From assembly GCA_003162595.1 (NCBI GenBank), contig PMNJ01000223.1:1-14922 (forward strand): a stretch of 14,922 bases of DNA. The letters run 5' to 3'. Positions 8,838-14,922 of this stretch are shown piece after piece (within the stretch, counting starts at the first letter, position 1; the number at the start of each line of letters is the position of its first letter). The position numbers were made by a program, and so were the translations under genes. A model generated the notes under the pieces. The model saw only the letters and a list, made by a program, of their open reading frames with translations. It was not told where the DNA came from and made no database searches. Source of the DNA: Bacteroidales bacterium. GTDB lineage: Bacteria > Bacteroidota > Bacteroidia > Bacteroidales > VadinHA17.

Positions 8838-9284
8838 ATGCCTTCAGAATCATCAGGTTCATATTCGTTTAATATTCTGCTTGTTGAAGATAATCCGGGT
8901 GATGCAAGACTTGCCCGCGAAGCGCTGAATGAAAATAATATTAATCATTTTTTTTTTCATGTGGAGGATGGCTTGCAGGCACTTGATTTTCTCCATAATA
9001 AAGGTATGTACCAGTCTTCACCGCGACCAGATCTGATATTACTGGATCTTAATCTGCCAAAAATCAATGGTCATCAGGTTCTTAGTGAAATTAAGTCTGA
9101 TGAATCTTTGAGAAAAATACCGGTTGTAATTCTTTCAATATCCCAGTCAGAAAAAGATATCGAAAGATCCTATGAGCTTAATGCAAATTGCTATGTAACA
9201 AAACCTCTGGACATTAATGAATTTATCGAAGTATTTGGCAGGATCCAGAATTTCTGGTTGAAAACTGTAAAACTACCTGTCTGA
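8838..9284 (+). CDS. Single-domain response regulator, Rcp1-like, second of a tandem pair
   Basis: A 148-residue receiver that aligns without gaps in the core to its neighbour. E17/D18, D70, S100 (in place of T100) and K122 are all conserved, as is the FWLKTVKLP tail. Differences are concentrated in residues 31-62 and on the surface around helix 4 (IERSYELNANCY against ILKTYNLHANCY). This would suit binding a different partner while keeping phosphorylation chemistry. The pocket is intact, so both copies should be phosphorylatable. It sits 52 bp upstream of a receiver-kinase fusion, a candidate downstream partner. Confidence 0.95.
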   Translation: MPSESSGSYSFNILLVEDNPGDARLAREALNENNINHFFFHVEDGLQALDFLHNKGMYQSSPRPDLILLDLNLPKINGHQVLSEIKSDESLRKIPVVILSISQSEKDIERSYELNANCYVTKPLDINEFIEVFGRIQNFWLKTVKLPV

Positions 9285-9336
9285 GTCAAAATAATTACCT
9301 CTTTTTCAATTTTTAAGATTAATTTAAATAAATCAG

Positions 9337-10533
9337 ATGAATAAGGAACTAAATCTATTACTGATTGAAGATAATGAAGGAGATGAACGGTTAATCAGGG
9401 AACTCCTTGGTGAACAGAAACTAATCAGGTTCAATATCGAAAAGGCAGCAACCCTTAAAGAATCGGAAGGCAAAATCTCAAATTATAAATACGATATAAT
9501 TCTGCTTGATCTGGGTTTGCCTGACAGCAGTGGGTTGGAAACCTTAATCAAGCTTATAGCCCTCTTCCCCGGACTGGCCACTATCATAATACTTACAGGA
9601 TTAAACGATACCGAAATAGGTTTAAAAGCTGTTAATAATGGAGCCCAGGATTATATAATAAAAGGGCAGGTAGACTCAGAAAAACTTCTTAAATCCATTA
9701 TATATTCCTTTGAGCGAAGTCGTTTGAATAATGAATTGAAAACACAGATCGAGGCAAGAAAGCTTGCTGAAAGAGAGACTCTGAAACTTAACTCTGAACT
9801 TGAACAACGCATACATGATCGAACTGCACAACTTGAGATTGTAAATACGGAACTAGAAGCATTCTCTCATTCAGTTTCGCATGATCTAAGGGCGCCCCTG
9901 AGGCACATTAACGGATTTGCAGAAATACTGAAAGAAGAATTTTATGATCAGCTCCCTGAAAAAGCCAGAAGCTATCTTAATACAATTGAGGATGCAGCAA
10001 AAAAGATGAACAGGCTGATCGATGATCTCCTAAACCTCTCAAGAACAAATCGCACTGAGTTGAAAAAATCTACTATAAAGATGAACCAGGTTTTGGATGA
10101 TGCACTATCTGAAGTCCAACCTCTGATGGAGAATCGCAAAGTGGATATAAATATTTCCACATTGCCGGAAGTTATTGGCGATTTTAATTTATTACGCCTT
10201 GTCTGGGTGAATCTCCTTGATAATGCAATAAAATACACACGACCCAGAAAAAAAGCCGTAATAAAAATTGATTATAAAGAAGAAAAAGAAGAATTTATTT
10301 TCTGTATTCAAGATAATGGAGTAGGTTTTGATATGAACTACGCCCAAAAACTTTTTGGTGCATTCCAGCGCCTGCACTCAACCGATGAATTTGAGGGAAC
10401 CGGCATCGGACTCTCCAATGTCAGGAGAATAATATCTCGTCATAGTGGCAGAACCTGGGCCGAAGCAGAAGTGGATAAAGGCGCATCATTCTATTTTTCA
10501 CTTCCAAAAAAGACTGTCGATTTTTGGCACTAG
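9337..10533 (+). CDS. Receiver-histidine kinase fusion (REC-HisKA-HATPase)
   Basis: A 398-residue soluble protein with the receiver first. The receiver domain spans about residues 5-125, with E11/D12, D58 (ILLDLGLPD), T87 and K109. A coiled coil follows at about 130-170 (RIHDRTAQLEIVN). The HisKA domain carries H182 in SVSHDLRAPLRHI. The HATPase has N296 (NLLDNAIKYT), D326 (QDNGVGF) and a GTGIGLSNV loop. Such receiver-first kinases take input as a phosphoryl group rather than through a sensory domain. This one has no PAS or membrane segment, so it probably integrates the upstream four-PAS kinase. It ends the plus-strand signalling run; the gap of 52 bp before its ATG could hold a separate start of transcription. 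No DNA-binding output follows. Confidence 0.95.
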   Translation: MNKELNLLLIEDNEGDERLIRELLGEQKLIRFNIEKAATLKESEGKISNYKYDIILLDLGLPDSSGLETLIKLIALFPGLATIIILTGLNDTEIGLKAVNNGAQDYIIKGQVDSEKLLKSIIYSFERSRLNNELKTQIEARKLAERETLKLNSELEQRIHDRTAQLEIVNTELEAFSHSVSHDLRAPLRHINGFAEILKEEFYDQLPEKARSYLNTIEDAAKKMNRLIDDLLNLSRTNRTELKKSTIKMNQVLDDALSEVQPLMENRKVDINISTLPEVIGDFNLLRLVWVNLLDNAIKYTRPRKKAVIKIDYKEEKEEFIFCIQDNGVGFDMNYAQKLFGAFQRLHSTDEFEGTGIGLSNVRRIISRHSGRTWAEAEVDKGASFYFSLPKKTVDFWH

Positions 10534-10622
10534 ACTCTTACAGCTTTTATCAGGAGTGAATCAGCCCAATTTATTTTTTTCTTCATGGTCTGAAATACAA
10601 TTATTGGATTTCATTTTATTAA

Positions 10623-10668
10623 GATTTAAATTTACGGAAAACCGCAACATTGTATTAAAATTTAAATC
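10623..10668. repeat. Perfect 11-bp AT-rich inverted repeat
   Basis: GATTTAAATTT (10623-10633) and AAATTTAAATC (10658-10668) are exact reverse complements around a 24-nt loop. It lies 90 bp after the kinase stop and 82 bp before the beta-propeller ATG. Its core ATTTAAAT is itself palindromic. It could be an operator for the secreted protein gene or a weak terminator; it has no T-run and a very weak stem. No other feature is seen between 10534 and 10749. Confidence 0.45.
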
Positions 10669-10749
10669 AACAACCAGATTTTAACAAATAGGTTTTATTT
10701 ATTTGTCTGTATTAAACAGTTACCATATCATTAAAACCATTATGTCATC

Positions 10750-11973
10750 ATGAAAAAGATTAATCCGATAATCAGTGTAATAGCTGCACTCATTCTTTTC
10801 AGTTCAACAAACTCCTTTTCGCAGGACTGGCCTCAATGGCGAGGAATAAACCGTGACAGTAAGGTAACAGGATTCAAAGCACCTGCAACCTGGCCGGCAG
10901 AACTGAAACAGGAATGGAAAGTAACTGTGGGCTCTGGAGATGCTACCCCCATCCTCGTTGGAAATAAGATGTATCTGAACACCAGACAGGGCGACCAGGA
11001 AGAAATCCTGTGTCTTGATGCTGCAACAGGAAAAGAACTTTGGAAAACTGGTTATGCTTCTATGGCTGTTACAGGGCCATCGGCTTCGCAACATCCGGGT
11101 CCAAGAGGCACGCCTGCACTTTCAAACGGAAAGCTAGTGACATTCGGTGCCTCAGGTATACTATCCTGCCTAGATGCATCAACCGGTAAACTGGTATGGA
11201 GAAAAGAAAATCCGACAAGTGCTTTTCCTGCTTTCTTTACAGGAACATCTCCTCTCATTGTTGACGACATGTGTATTGTTCATATAGGGAAAAAAGATGA
11301 TGGTCAGGTAGTTGCTTATGACTTGAATACAGGCAATGAAAAATGGAAATGGGCTGGTGACGGTCCTTCATACTCGTCCCCATCTGTAATGACTTTCGAA
11401 GGGAAGAAACTTCTGATTGTTATCACAGAAAAAAATATTATTTCACTGAGTTTAGCAGAAGGAAAACTACTCTGGCAGATTGCGACACCCGTTCAGCAGA
11501 GGTTTTATAATTGTGTAAGTCCGTATATTGACGGACAAACAATTTATCTGACAGGCCAGGGTACCGGAACAAAGGCTATTAAAGTAGAGAAATCAGGGAA
11601 TGATTACGTAACAAAAGAACTGTGGAGCAATGCTGAAGTTGGTGCGAAATGGAATACACCTATTCTCAAAGATGGATTCCTTTATGGTTTTACGGATCAG
11701 AAAAGAATTTATTGCCTGAATGCAGCTACCGGACAAACAGCTTGGATCGATAATGCGGTTACCAGTGATTTTTCAACAATTGTAGACTGTGGTTCAGTCA
11801 TCATCGGTTTAACAAGCACCGATAACCTGTTAGTTCTCAAGCCCGATAGCAAAGCGTATTCTGAAATAGTAAAATATAAAGTTTCCGACACACCAATTTA
11901 TGCTTACCCTGTTATCTCCGGAAATAATATTTATATTAAGGATGCTGAGACACTGATGAAATATAGTTTTTAA
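10750..11973 (+). CDS. Secreted PQQ-type (BamB-like) beta-propeller repeat protein
   Basis: A 407-residue exported protein. Residues 1-24 are a signal peptide: two lysines, a hydrophobic core, then S-F-S before QDW. The mature start WPQWRG is common in secreted PQQ-like propellers of Bacteroidota and Planctomycetota. At least five propeller blades show the L-D-A-x-T-G-K-x-x-W motif: about 87-98 (LCLDAATGKELW), 138-150, 188-199, 228-240 and 320-332. The fold resembles the BamB / quinoprotein dehydrogenase propeller, but I see no catalytic dehydrogenase residues and no lipobox cysteine. Enzymatic activity or PQQ binding should therefore not be assumed. A role as a periplasmic or surface binding scaffold is plausible. 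It appears monocistronic and is closed by a hairpin/T-run terminator. Confidence 0.92.
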   Translation: MKKINPIISVIAALILFSSTNSFSQDWPQWRGINRDSKVTGFKAPATWPAELKQEWKVTVGSGDATPILVGNKMYLNTRQGDQEEILCLDAATGKELWKTGYASMAVTGPSASQHPGPRGTPALSNGKLVTFGASGILSCLDASTGKLVWRKENPTSAFPAFFTGTSPLIVDDMCIVHIGKKDDGQVVAYDLNTGNEKWKWAGDGPSYSSPSVMTFEGKKLLIVITEKNIISLSLAEGKLLWQIATPVQQRFYNCVSPYIDGQTIYLTGQGTGTKAIKVEKSGNDYVTKELWSNAEVGAKWNTPILKDGFLYGFTDQKRIYCLNAATGQTAWIDNAVTSDFSTIVDCGSVIIGLTSTDNLLVLKPDSKAYSEIVKYKVSDTPIYAYPVISGNNIYIKDAETLMKYSF

Positions 11974-11981
11974 ATAAATGT

Positions 11982-12091
11982 ACTCACCCCCTTGTATTCC
12001 CCCTCTCTACTTCGTAAAGAGGGGGAATTTTTTAGCATACTTTGCTTTACACCCTCTCTTTGCAAAGCAGAGAGGGGGAGGGGGGGTGAGT
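11982..12091. repeat. Nested palindromic element, copy 1
   Basis: The 110-bp element is bounded by a perfect 10-bp inverted repeat, ACTCACCCCC (11982-11991) and GGGGGTGAGT (12082-12091). It holds two hairpins. The first is at 11997-12027: 10-bp stem TTCCCCCTCT / AGAGGGGGAA, then TAC/GTA closing a TTC loop. The second is at 12052-12076: stem CCCTCTCT / AGAGAGGG. A second copy in inverse orientation is at 14357-14464. No transposase is present, so it is a REP- or MITE-like non-coding element. It lies between convergent genes. Confidence 0.9.
11997..12033 (+). terminator. Probable intrinsic terminator of the beta-propeller gene
   Basis: A 10-bp GC-rich stem with an apical TAC/GTA extension is followed by AA as stem end and six T residues (12028-12033), starting 23 bp after the stop codon. 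The hairpin belongs to the repeat element at 11982-12091, so the gene appears to use the element as its terminator. Confidence 0.65.
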
Positions 12092-12117
12092 TCATGAGAT
12101 TCAAGGTATGGATGAGG

Positions 12118-12348
12118 CTATCTCTCTCCTCTCATAAATTGACCTTTTGAATTGGTCAGCAGGTTTTTGGTAAGATAAGATACCCCCGAGCCTATTGCAG
12201 CTATAATCACTGGTTTGATCGTTATCCAGTTGATGACACCCCCATTAGCAATAAGCTGGTAGAATCCAGTCAAAAAAGTACAAAAGATTACCACTATCAA
12301 CCCTTTTATAAAATCATGACTGTTTAGTCTCAGAAATTTAGATCTCAT
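12118..12348 (-). CDS. Small two-helix membrane protein, holin-like in outline
   Basis: A 76-residue protein of unknown function. Residues about 13-34 (FIKGLIVVIFCTFLTGFYQLI) and about 44-60 (IKPVIIAAIGSGVSYL) form two membrane helices joined by a short loop (ANGGVINW). A polar N-terminus and a TKNLLTNSKGQF tail flank them. The pattern L-x-x-H/R-D-F-x-K-G-L at the start and Y-L-x-K-N-L-L-T-N-S near the end resembles short proteins I recall beside phage-type genes in Bacteroidota, hence holin-like. No phage genes are nearby, so this is a weak inference. It is a real gene on independent grounds: a good promoter upstream at 12385-12416 and a coherent membrane topology. It is downstream of cdaA but separated by 159 bp with its own promoter. 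Confidence 0.75.
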   Translation of the reverse strand: MRSKFLRLNSHDFIKGLIVVIFCTFLTGFYQLIANGGVINWITIKPVIIAAIGSGVSYLTKNLLTNSKGQFMRGER

Positions 12349-12384
12349 TGTTTAATTTTTTTTCAGACAGACATCATTTTATAC

Positions 12385-12416
12385 CAAATTTACATCTTAA
12401 AATGATAAATATCAAA
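12385..12416 (-). promoter_or_regulatory. Predicted Bacteroidota sigma-A-type promoter for the small membrane protein
   Basis: On the minus strand TTTG (12416-12413), 20 nt, then TAAATTTG (12392-12385). This fits the consensus exactly and predicts a start near 12379, about 30 nt before the ATG at 12348. It argues that the small gene is transcribed separately from cdaA. Confidence 0.6.
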
Positions 12417-12437
12417 CAAGGAAGATTAAATATTGAA

Positions 12438-12507
12438 CGGTATCCGGCTTGCGGTGCGCGGTATCCGGGAAAAACCGCTAACCGCAACCCTCGAACCGCA
12501 TACCGGC
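12438..12507. repeat. GC-rich degenerate repeat with CGGTATCCGG units
   Basis: CGGTATCCGG occurs at 12438-12447 and 12459-12468 (period 21). GCGGT lies between them, and inverted relatives follow at 12475-12506 (AACCGC, ACCGC, CCGCATACCGG). It is much richer in GC than the flanks and abuts the cdaA stop codon at 12508-12510. Inverted copies could fold and end cdaA transcription, but there is no T-run. Confidence 0.6.
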
Positions 12508-13284
12508 TTACCAGACCTTCTCCATAAGGAGAATATTCCTAAGATCATTCGGAGTTATATTTTCCCTTATCTCACCTGTATCGACAACCGAAATAAATCC
12601 CGATTCTTCGGAGATAACAACAATAAGTGCGTCTGAATGTTCTGACATTCCAATCGCCGCCCGGTGACGCATCCCGAAACGGGGAGGCAGAGTCACCTGA
12701 TCAGTAGTCGGTAAAGGACATCTTGCAGCAAGGATCAGTCCTCCTTCAATCAATACGGCTCCGTCGTGCAAAGGCGTATTCTTAAAAAATATCGTTTCAA
12801 GTAACTCAGCGCTTATCTGAGCTTTAAGAATCTCACCTCCTTCAGAAAAGAGATCAAGACTGCTTTTTCTGCCAATTACTATGAGAGCTCCGGTTTTTTT
12901 TGCGGCAAGTCTTTCACAGGCTTTGACTATTTCCTCAGCCTCCCTGGGGCTTCCTGGCTCATTTGAAACCAGGGAGAATAACCTGCTGAATGAAAATCTG
13001 CTTCTGGTGATGTACTTGTTTCCGAGAAAAAGTAAAAATCTTCTGACTTCCTGTTGAAACACAATAATGAGAGCTATGACACCAACCCCTATTACCTGAC
13101 CAAGCAATGCACTTATTAGTTCCATATTAAGGGCTTTCACAACAATCCAGAACAGATATATAAAAAATATTCCGAGGAAGATGCTGATGGCAGCGGTACC
13201 TCTGATTAGCCGGTATAACTGGAAAAGTACTATTGCTACAAGAAAAATGTCGATAATATCGAGAACAGTAATATGAAATGGCAT
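12508..13284 (-). CDS. cdaA: Diadenylate cyclase CdaA
   Basis: A 258-residue membrane-anchored enzyme that condenses two ATP into cyclic di-AMP. Three N-terminal membrane helices are visible (about 10-27, 31-50 and 58-76), as in CdaA/DacA, and a coiled linker leads to the DisA_N cyclase domain (about 110-250). The two signature motifs are intact: DGA at 174-176 (PLHDGAVLIEGG) and RHR at 206-208 (FGMRHRAAIGMSE). The length is normal for the family. It lies 45 bp downstream of folP on the same strand, an arrangement I know from other Bacteroidota, and is probably cotranscribed from a folP promoter. c-di-AMP usually controls potassium and osmolyte balance and envelope stress. The adjacent CdaR/GlmM genes seen in Firmicutes are absent here. 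Confidence 0.97.
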   Translation of the reverse strand: MPFHITVLDIIDIFLVAIVLFQLYRLIRGTAAISIFLGIFFIYLFWIVVKALNMELISALLGQVIGVGVIALIIVFQQEVRRFLLFLGNKYITRSRFSFSRLFSLVSNEPGSPREAEEIVKACERLAAKKTGALIVIGRKSSLDLFSEGGEILKAQISAELLETIFFKNTPLHDGAVLIEGGLILAARCPLPTTDQVTLPPRFGMRHRAAIGMSEHSDALIVVISEESGFISVVDTGEIRENITPNDLRNILLMEKVW

Positions 13285-13292
13285 AATAATTT

Positions 13293-13326
13293 GTTCTTGT
13301 TACTGGTTAATGGTTACTTGTTACTT
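13293..13326. repeat. Heptamer tandem repeat GTTACTK
   Basis: Four full 7-bp units (GTTACTG, GTTAATG, GTTACTT, GTTACTT) at 13299-13326 are preceded by a shortened GTTCTT at 13293-13298. It fills most of the 45-bp gap between the folP stop codon and the cdaA ATG, so it is transcribed in the leader of cdaA. Confidence 0.75.
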
Positions 13327-13329
13327 GTT

Positions 13330-14205
13330 TTATATTGCCCGTTGCGCGTTTCTCGTTTCAATGTTTTTGACTTTCTTAATTAAACGTACAGTCTGAACTG
13401 CCTCCTTAACATCATGAACACGCAGAATATCAGCGCCATTAAAAATTGCTATTGCATTCAATGCGGTTGTTCCGTTAAGAGCCTCATCAACAGAAATATC
13501 AAGTGTCTTCCAGATCATCGATTTTCGAGAGATACCAACAAGAACCGGCAACCCGGCAATCGAAAAATCTCCGAGTCGCCGGAGCAGTTCAAAATTATGA
13601 TTAATTGTCTTGCCAAATCCGAATCCAGGATCAATAATAATATCATTCAATCCCGCAGATTTCAATTTGAAGATCCTCTCACCGAACCATTTCAGAATAT
13701 CAGCTACAATATCTTCATAAACAGGATTATTTTGCATGGTGCGGGGATCACCTTTCATGTGCATCAGGATATAAGGCACATTCAACTTCTCAACGATCGA
13801 AAACATTCTGCTGTCAGCTTCACCCCCTGATATATCATTTATAATATGTGCTCCGCATTCTAAAACTGCTTCCCTGGCAATATCTGCACGAAAAGTATCG
13901 ATCGATATTATTGCATCAGGAAGTTCCCTGTTTATCAGTTTAGCAGCCTTTAGAACACGGCTCCACTCTTCTTCCATAGAAATATTTCCTGCTCCCGGTC
14001 GAGATGAGTATCCTCCGATATCAAGTATATCTGCCCCATCCTCCAACATCTTCGTTGCTGTTCCAAGAATCTCTTCATCTTTGATATACCGGCTCCCTTT
14101 ATAGAAAGAGTCGGGCGTAATATTGATTATTCCCATAACTTTGGGAATCTCAAGGTCCAGCAGTCTGCCCCCGGCATTAATATATCGCGGTTTCTCAGGA
14201 AACAT
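13330..14205 (-). CDS. folP: Dihydropteroate synthase FolP
   Basis: A 291-residue cytoplasmic TIM-barrel enzyme. It joins p-aminobenzoate to 6-hydroxymethyl-7,8-dihydropterin pyrophosphate in folate synthesis, and is the sulfonamide target. Conserved motifs are visible: MGIINITPDSF at 24-34 (pterin/pyrophosphate site), DIGGYSSRPGA, SIDTFRADIA, NDISGG, HMKGDPRTMQ, DPGFGFGKT near 193-201 and GISRKSMI near 222-229, ending with R.HDV. These cover the barrel in full. The last nine residues (ETRNAQRAI) are encoded by low-complexity DNA next to a tandem repeat and are probably not ancestral. It is the first gene of a likely folP-cdaA operon, divergent from tmk. I did not find a clear promoter match upstream. 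Confidence 0.97.
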   Translation of the reverse strand: MFPEKPRYINAGGRLLDLEIPKVMGIINITPDSFYKGSRYIKDEEILGTATKMLEDGADILDIGGYSSRPGAGNISMEEEWSRVLKAAKLINRELPDAIISIDTFRADIAREAVLECGAHIINDISGGEADSRMFSIVEKLNVPYILMHMKGDPRTMQNNPVYEDIVADILKWFGERIFKLKSAGLNDIIIDPGFGFGKTINHNFELLRRLGDFSIAGLPVLVGISRKSMIWKTLDISVDEALNGTTALNAIAIFNGADILRVHDVKEAVQTVRLIKKVKNIETRNAQRAI

Positions 14206-14356
14206 AGATTTTAAGAATAGCCGAAATTAACAAAAATTGGAATAGAATAAACTAATTCATTTTTGACATGAAATTAAATCATGATCTGTTAGATAATTAT
14301 TGTAATCATCTCTATATTTTTCTTAACCCTTCCCTGCCCTTCCCTTTTCTTAATGA

Positions 14357-14464
14357 ACTCACTTCCATCCCCCTCTCTAATTCTTAGAGAGGGGGTGCAA
14401 TACGCTGAATAGTAATTTATTTCCCCCTCTTTACGAAGTAGAGAGGGGGATTAAGGGGGTGAGT
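14357..14464. repeat. Nested palindromic element, copy 2 (inverted relative to copy 1)
   Basis: The ends are ACTCACTTCC (14357-14366, partly decayed) and GGGGGTGAGT (14455-14464). The left hairpin is a perfect 12-bp stem, CCCCCTCTCTAA / TTAGAGAGGGGG, with a TTC loop (14369-14395). The right hairpin at 14422-14450 has stem TCCCCCTCT / AGAGGGGGA with an inner TAC/GTA and GAA loop. It is the reverse complement of the first hairpin of copy 1, with nearly the same sequence. The spacer between the hairpins differs completely from that of copy 1. Unlike copy 1 it sits between divergent genes, where a terminator is not expected. Confidence 0.88.
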
Positions 14465-14530
14465 ACACATGATGTCTGAAGAGAGAGAGGAAAGTATAAA
14501 ATCTTTCCTCACAATTAAACTAACTTAACA

Positions 14531-14562
14531 TTTCCATCTTTGCCTATTGGTTATTACATTTG
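14531..14562 (+). promoter_or_regulatory. Predicted Bacteroidota sigma-A-type promoter for tmk
   Basis: TTTC (14531-14534, one mismatch to TTTG), 20 nt, then TACATTTG (14555-14562). The predicted transcription start is near 14569, about 14 nt before the ATG at 14583. It lies downstream of the palindromic element, so the element is not in the tmk transcript. Confidence 0.5.
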
Positions 14563-14582
14563 TACTGAATGAAATCAAATAG

Positions 14583-14922
14583 ATGAGGAAGCTTTTTGTT
14601 ATAGAAGGGGTTGATGGAGCCGGCAAATCAACTCAGATTAAACTGTTAAGAGACTTTTTTTCAAAAAAAGGATACAATTGTGAATATCTGCACTTTCCAA
14701 GAACCGAAACCCCCTATTTTGGTGAGCTTATTGCAAGGTTTTTAAGAGGAGAATTTGGCTCACTTAATGAAGTAGATCCATACCTGGTGGCAATGCTTTA
14801 TGCAGGTGACAGGGAAGATGCTGCTGACTTAATAACCAATTGGTTATCAGATGAAAAGATTGTCCTTCTTGACAGATATACATATTCCAATATAGCTTAT
14901 CAGTGTGCAAAATTAAAGGATG
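14583..14922 (+). CDS. tmk: Thymidylate kinase, C-terminus cut by window edge
   Basis: The first 113 residues of dTMP kinase, which phosphorylates dTMP to dTDP with ATP. The start is fixed by the ATG at 14583 leading directly into strand 1 (RKLFVIEG). The P-loop is GVDGAGKST at 9-17. The dTMP-binding DRY motif is at 97-99 in LLDRYTYSNIAYQ, followed by the conserved S-N-x-A-Y-Q helix. A normal protein has about 205-230 residues, so roughly half is present and the LID region is missing only because of the window edge. It is divergent from folP, so two nucleotide/folate pathway genes lie back to back; thymidylate synthesis uses folate, but coregulation is not shown. Confidence 0.96.
   Translation, partial: MRKLFVIEGVDGAGKSTQIKLLRDFFSKKGYNCEYLHFPRTETPYFGELIARFLRGEFGSLNEVDPYLVAMLYAGDREDAADLITNWLSDEKIVLLDRYTYSNIAYQCAKLKD

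Larger units (their letters stand above)
14206..14582. other. Divergent intergenic region between folP and tmk
   Basis: About 377 bp without a gene. It must hold the promoters of folP (minus) and tmk (plus). The tmk promoter is assignable at 14531-14562. The second palindromic element occupies 14357-14464, between the two start sites. Nothing else is recognised in 14206-14356. Confidence 0.6.

Noticed and set aside
10445..10684. 79-codon open frame overlapping the end of the receiver-kinase
   Set aside because: It is an out-of-frame overlap with the conserved HATPase end and then runs into AT-rich intergenic DNA. Composition and content do not look coding.
10750..11973. Quinoprotein alcohol dehydrogenase
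   Set aside because: Only the propeller motifs are present. It is about 400 residues against roughly 570-700 for the enzymes, with no visible catalytic residues or haem site.
13414..13830. 138-codon open frame on the plus strand
   Set aside because: It lies wholly inside folP on the opposite strand, and folP is unmistakable. Its product has no recognisable motif.

Overview
The window looks like a chromosomal segment of an environmental Bacteroidota, probably a Bacteroidales-like lineage. This is inference from several signs: AT-rich DNA, starts with little or no Shine-Dalgarno sequence, three promoters of the Bacteroidota primary-sigma type (TTTG, about 19-20 nt, TAnnTTTG), large cytoplasmic PAS histidine kinases, Rcp1-type single-domain receivers, and a folP-cdaA pair. 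I recognise no rRNA, tRNA, CRISPR array, transposase or integrase.

Left two thirds (1-10533) is a signalling island. Position 1 cuts a membrane sensor on the minus strand (two membrane segments around a periplasmic sensor, then at least three PAS domains). After it come a 19-copy octamer array and a small four-helix-bundle (S23/IVS family) gene with its own promoter. Next, on the minus strand, is a NarL-type pair: a three-PAS HisKA_3 kinase overlapping a LuxR-type response regulator by 8 bases. Divergent from it across about 430 bp is a plus-strand run of a four-PAS histidine kinase, two tandemly duplicated single-domain receivers, and a receiver-histidine kinase. This run encodes no DNA-binding output, so it reads as a phosphorelay or protein-protein signalling module.

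Right third (10750-14922) is a secreted PQQ-type beta-propeller protein, then a minus-strand block of a small two-helix membrane protein, the diadenylate cyclase cdaA (c-di-AMP synthesis) and folP (dihydropteroate synthase). Divergent from folP is the start of tmk (thymidylate kinase), cut by the right edge. cdaA and folP are 45 bp apart and probably cotranscribed.

The intergenic DNA is the least ordinary part. Two copies of a roughly 110-bp nested palindrome (two hairpins inside an ACTCACCCCC/GGGGGTGAGT inverted repeat) bracket the membrane protein-cdaA-folP block in opposite orientations. Short tandem repeats, mostly built on a GGTAT core, lie close to the 3' ends of four minus-strand genes. 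I found no clearly new defence or mobile system. The best leads are the palindromic element pair, the octamer array and the output-less phosphorelay module.
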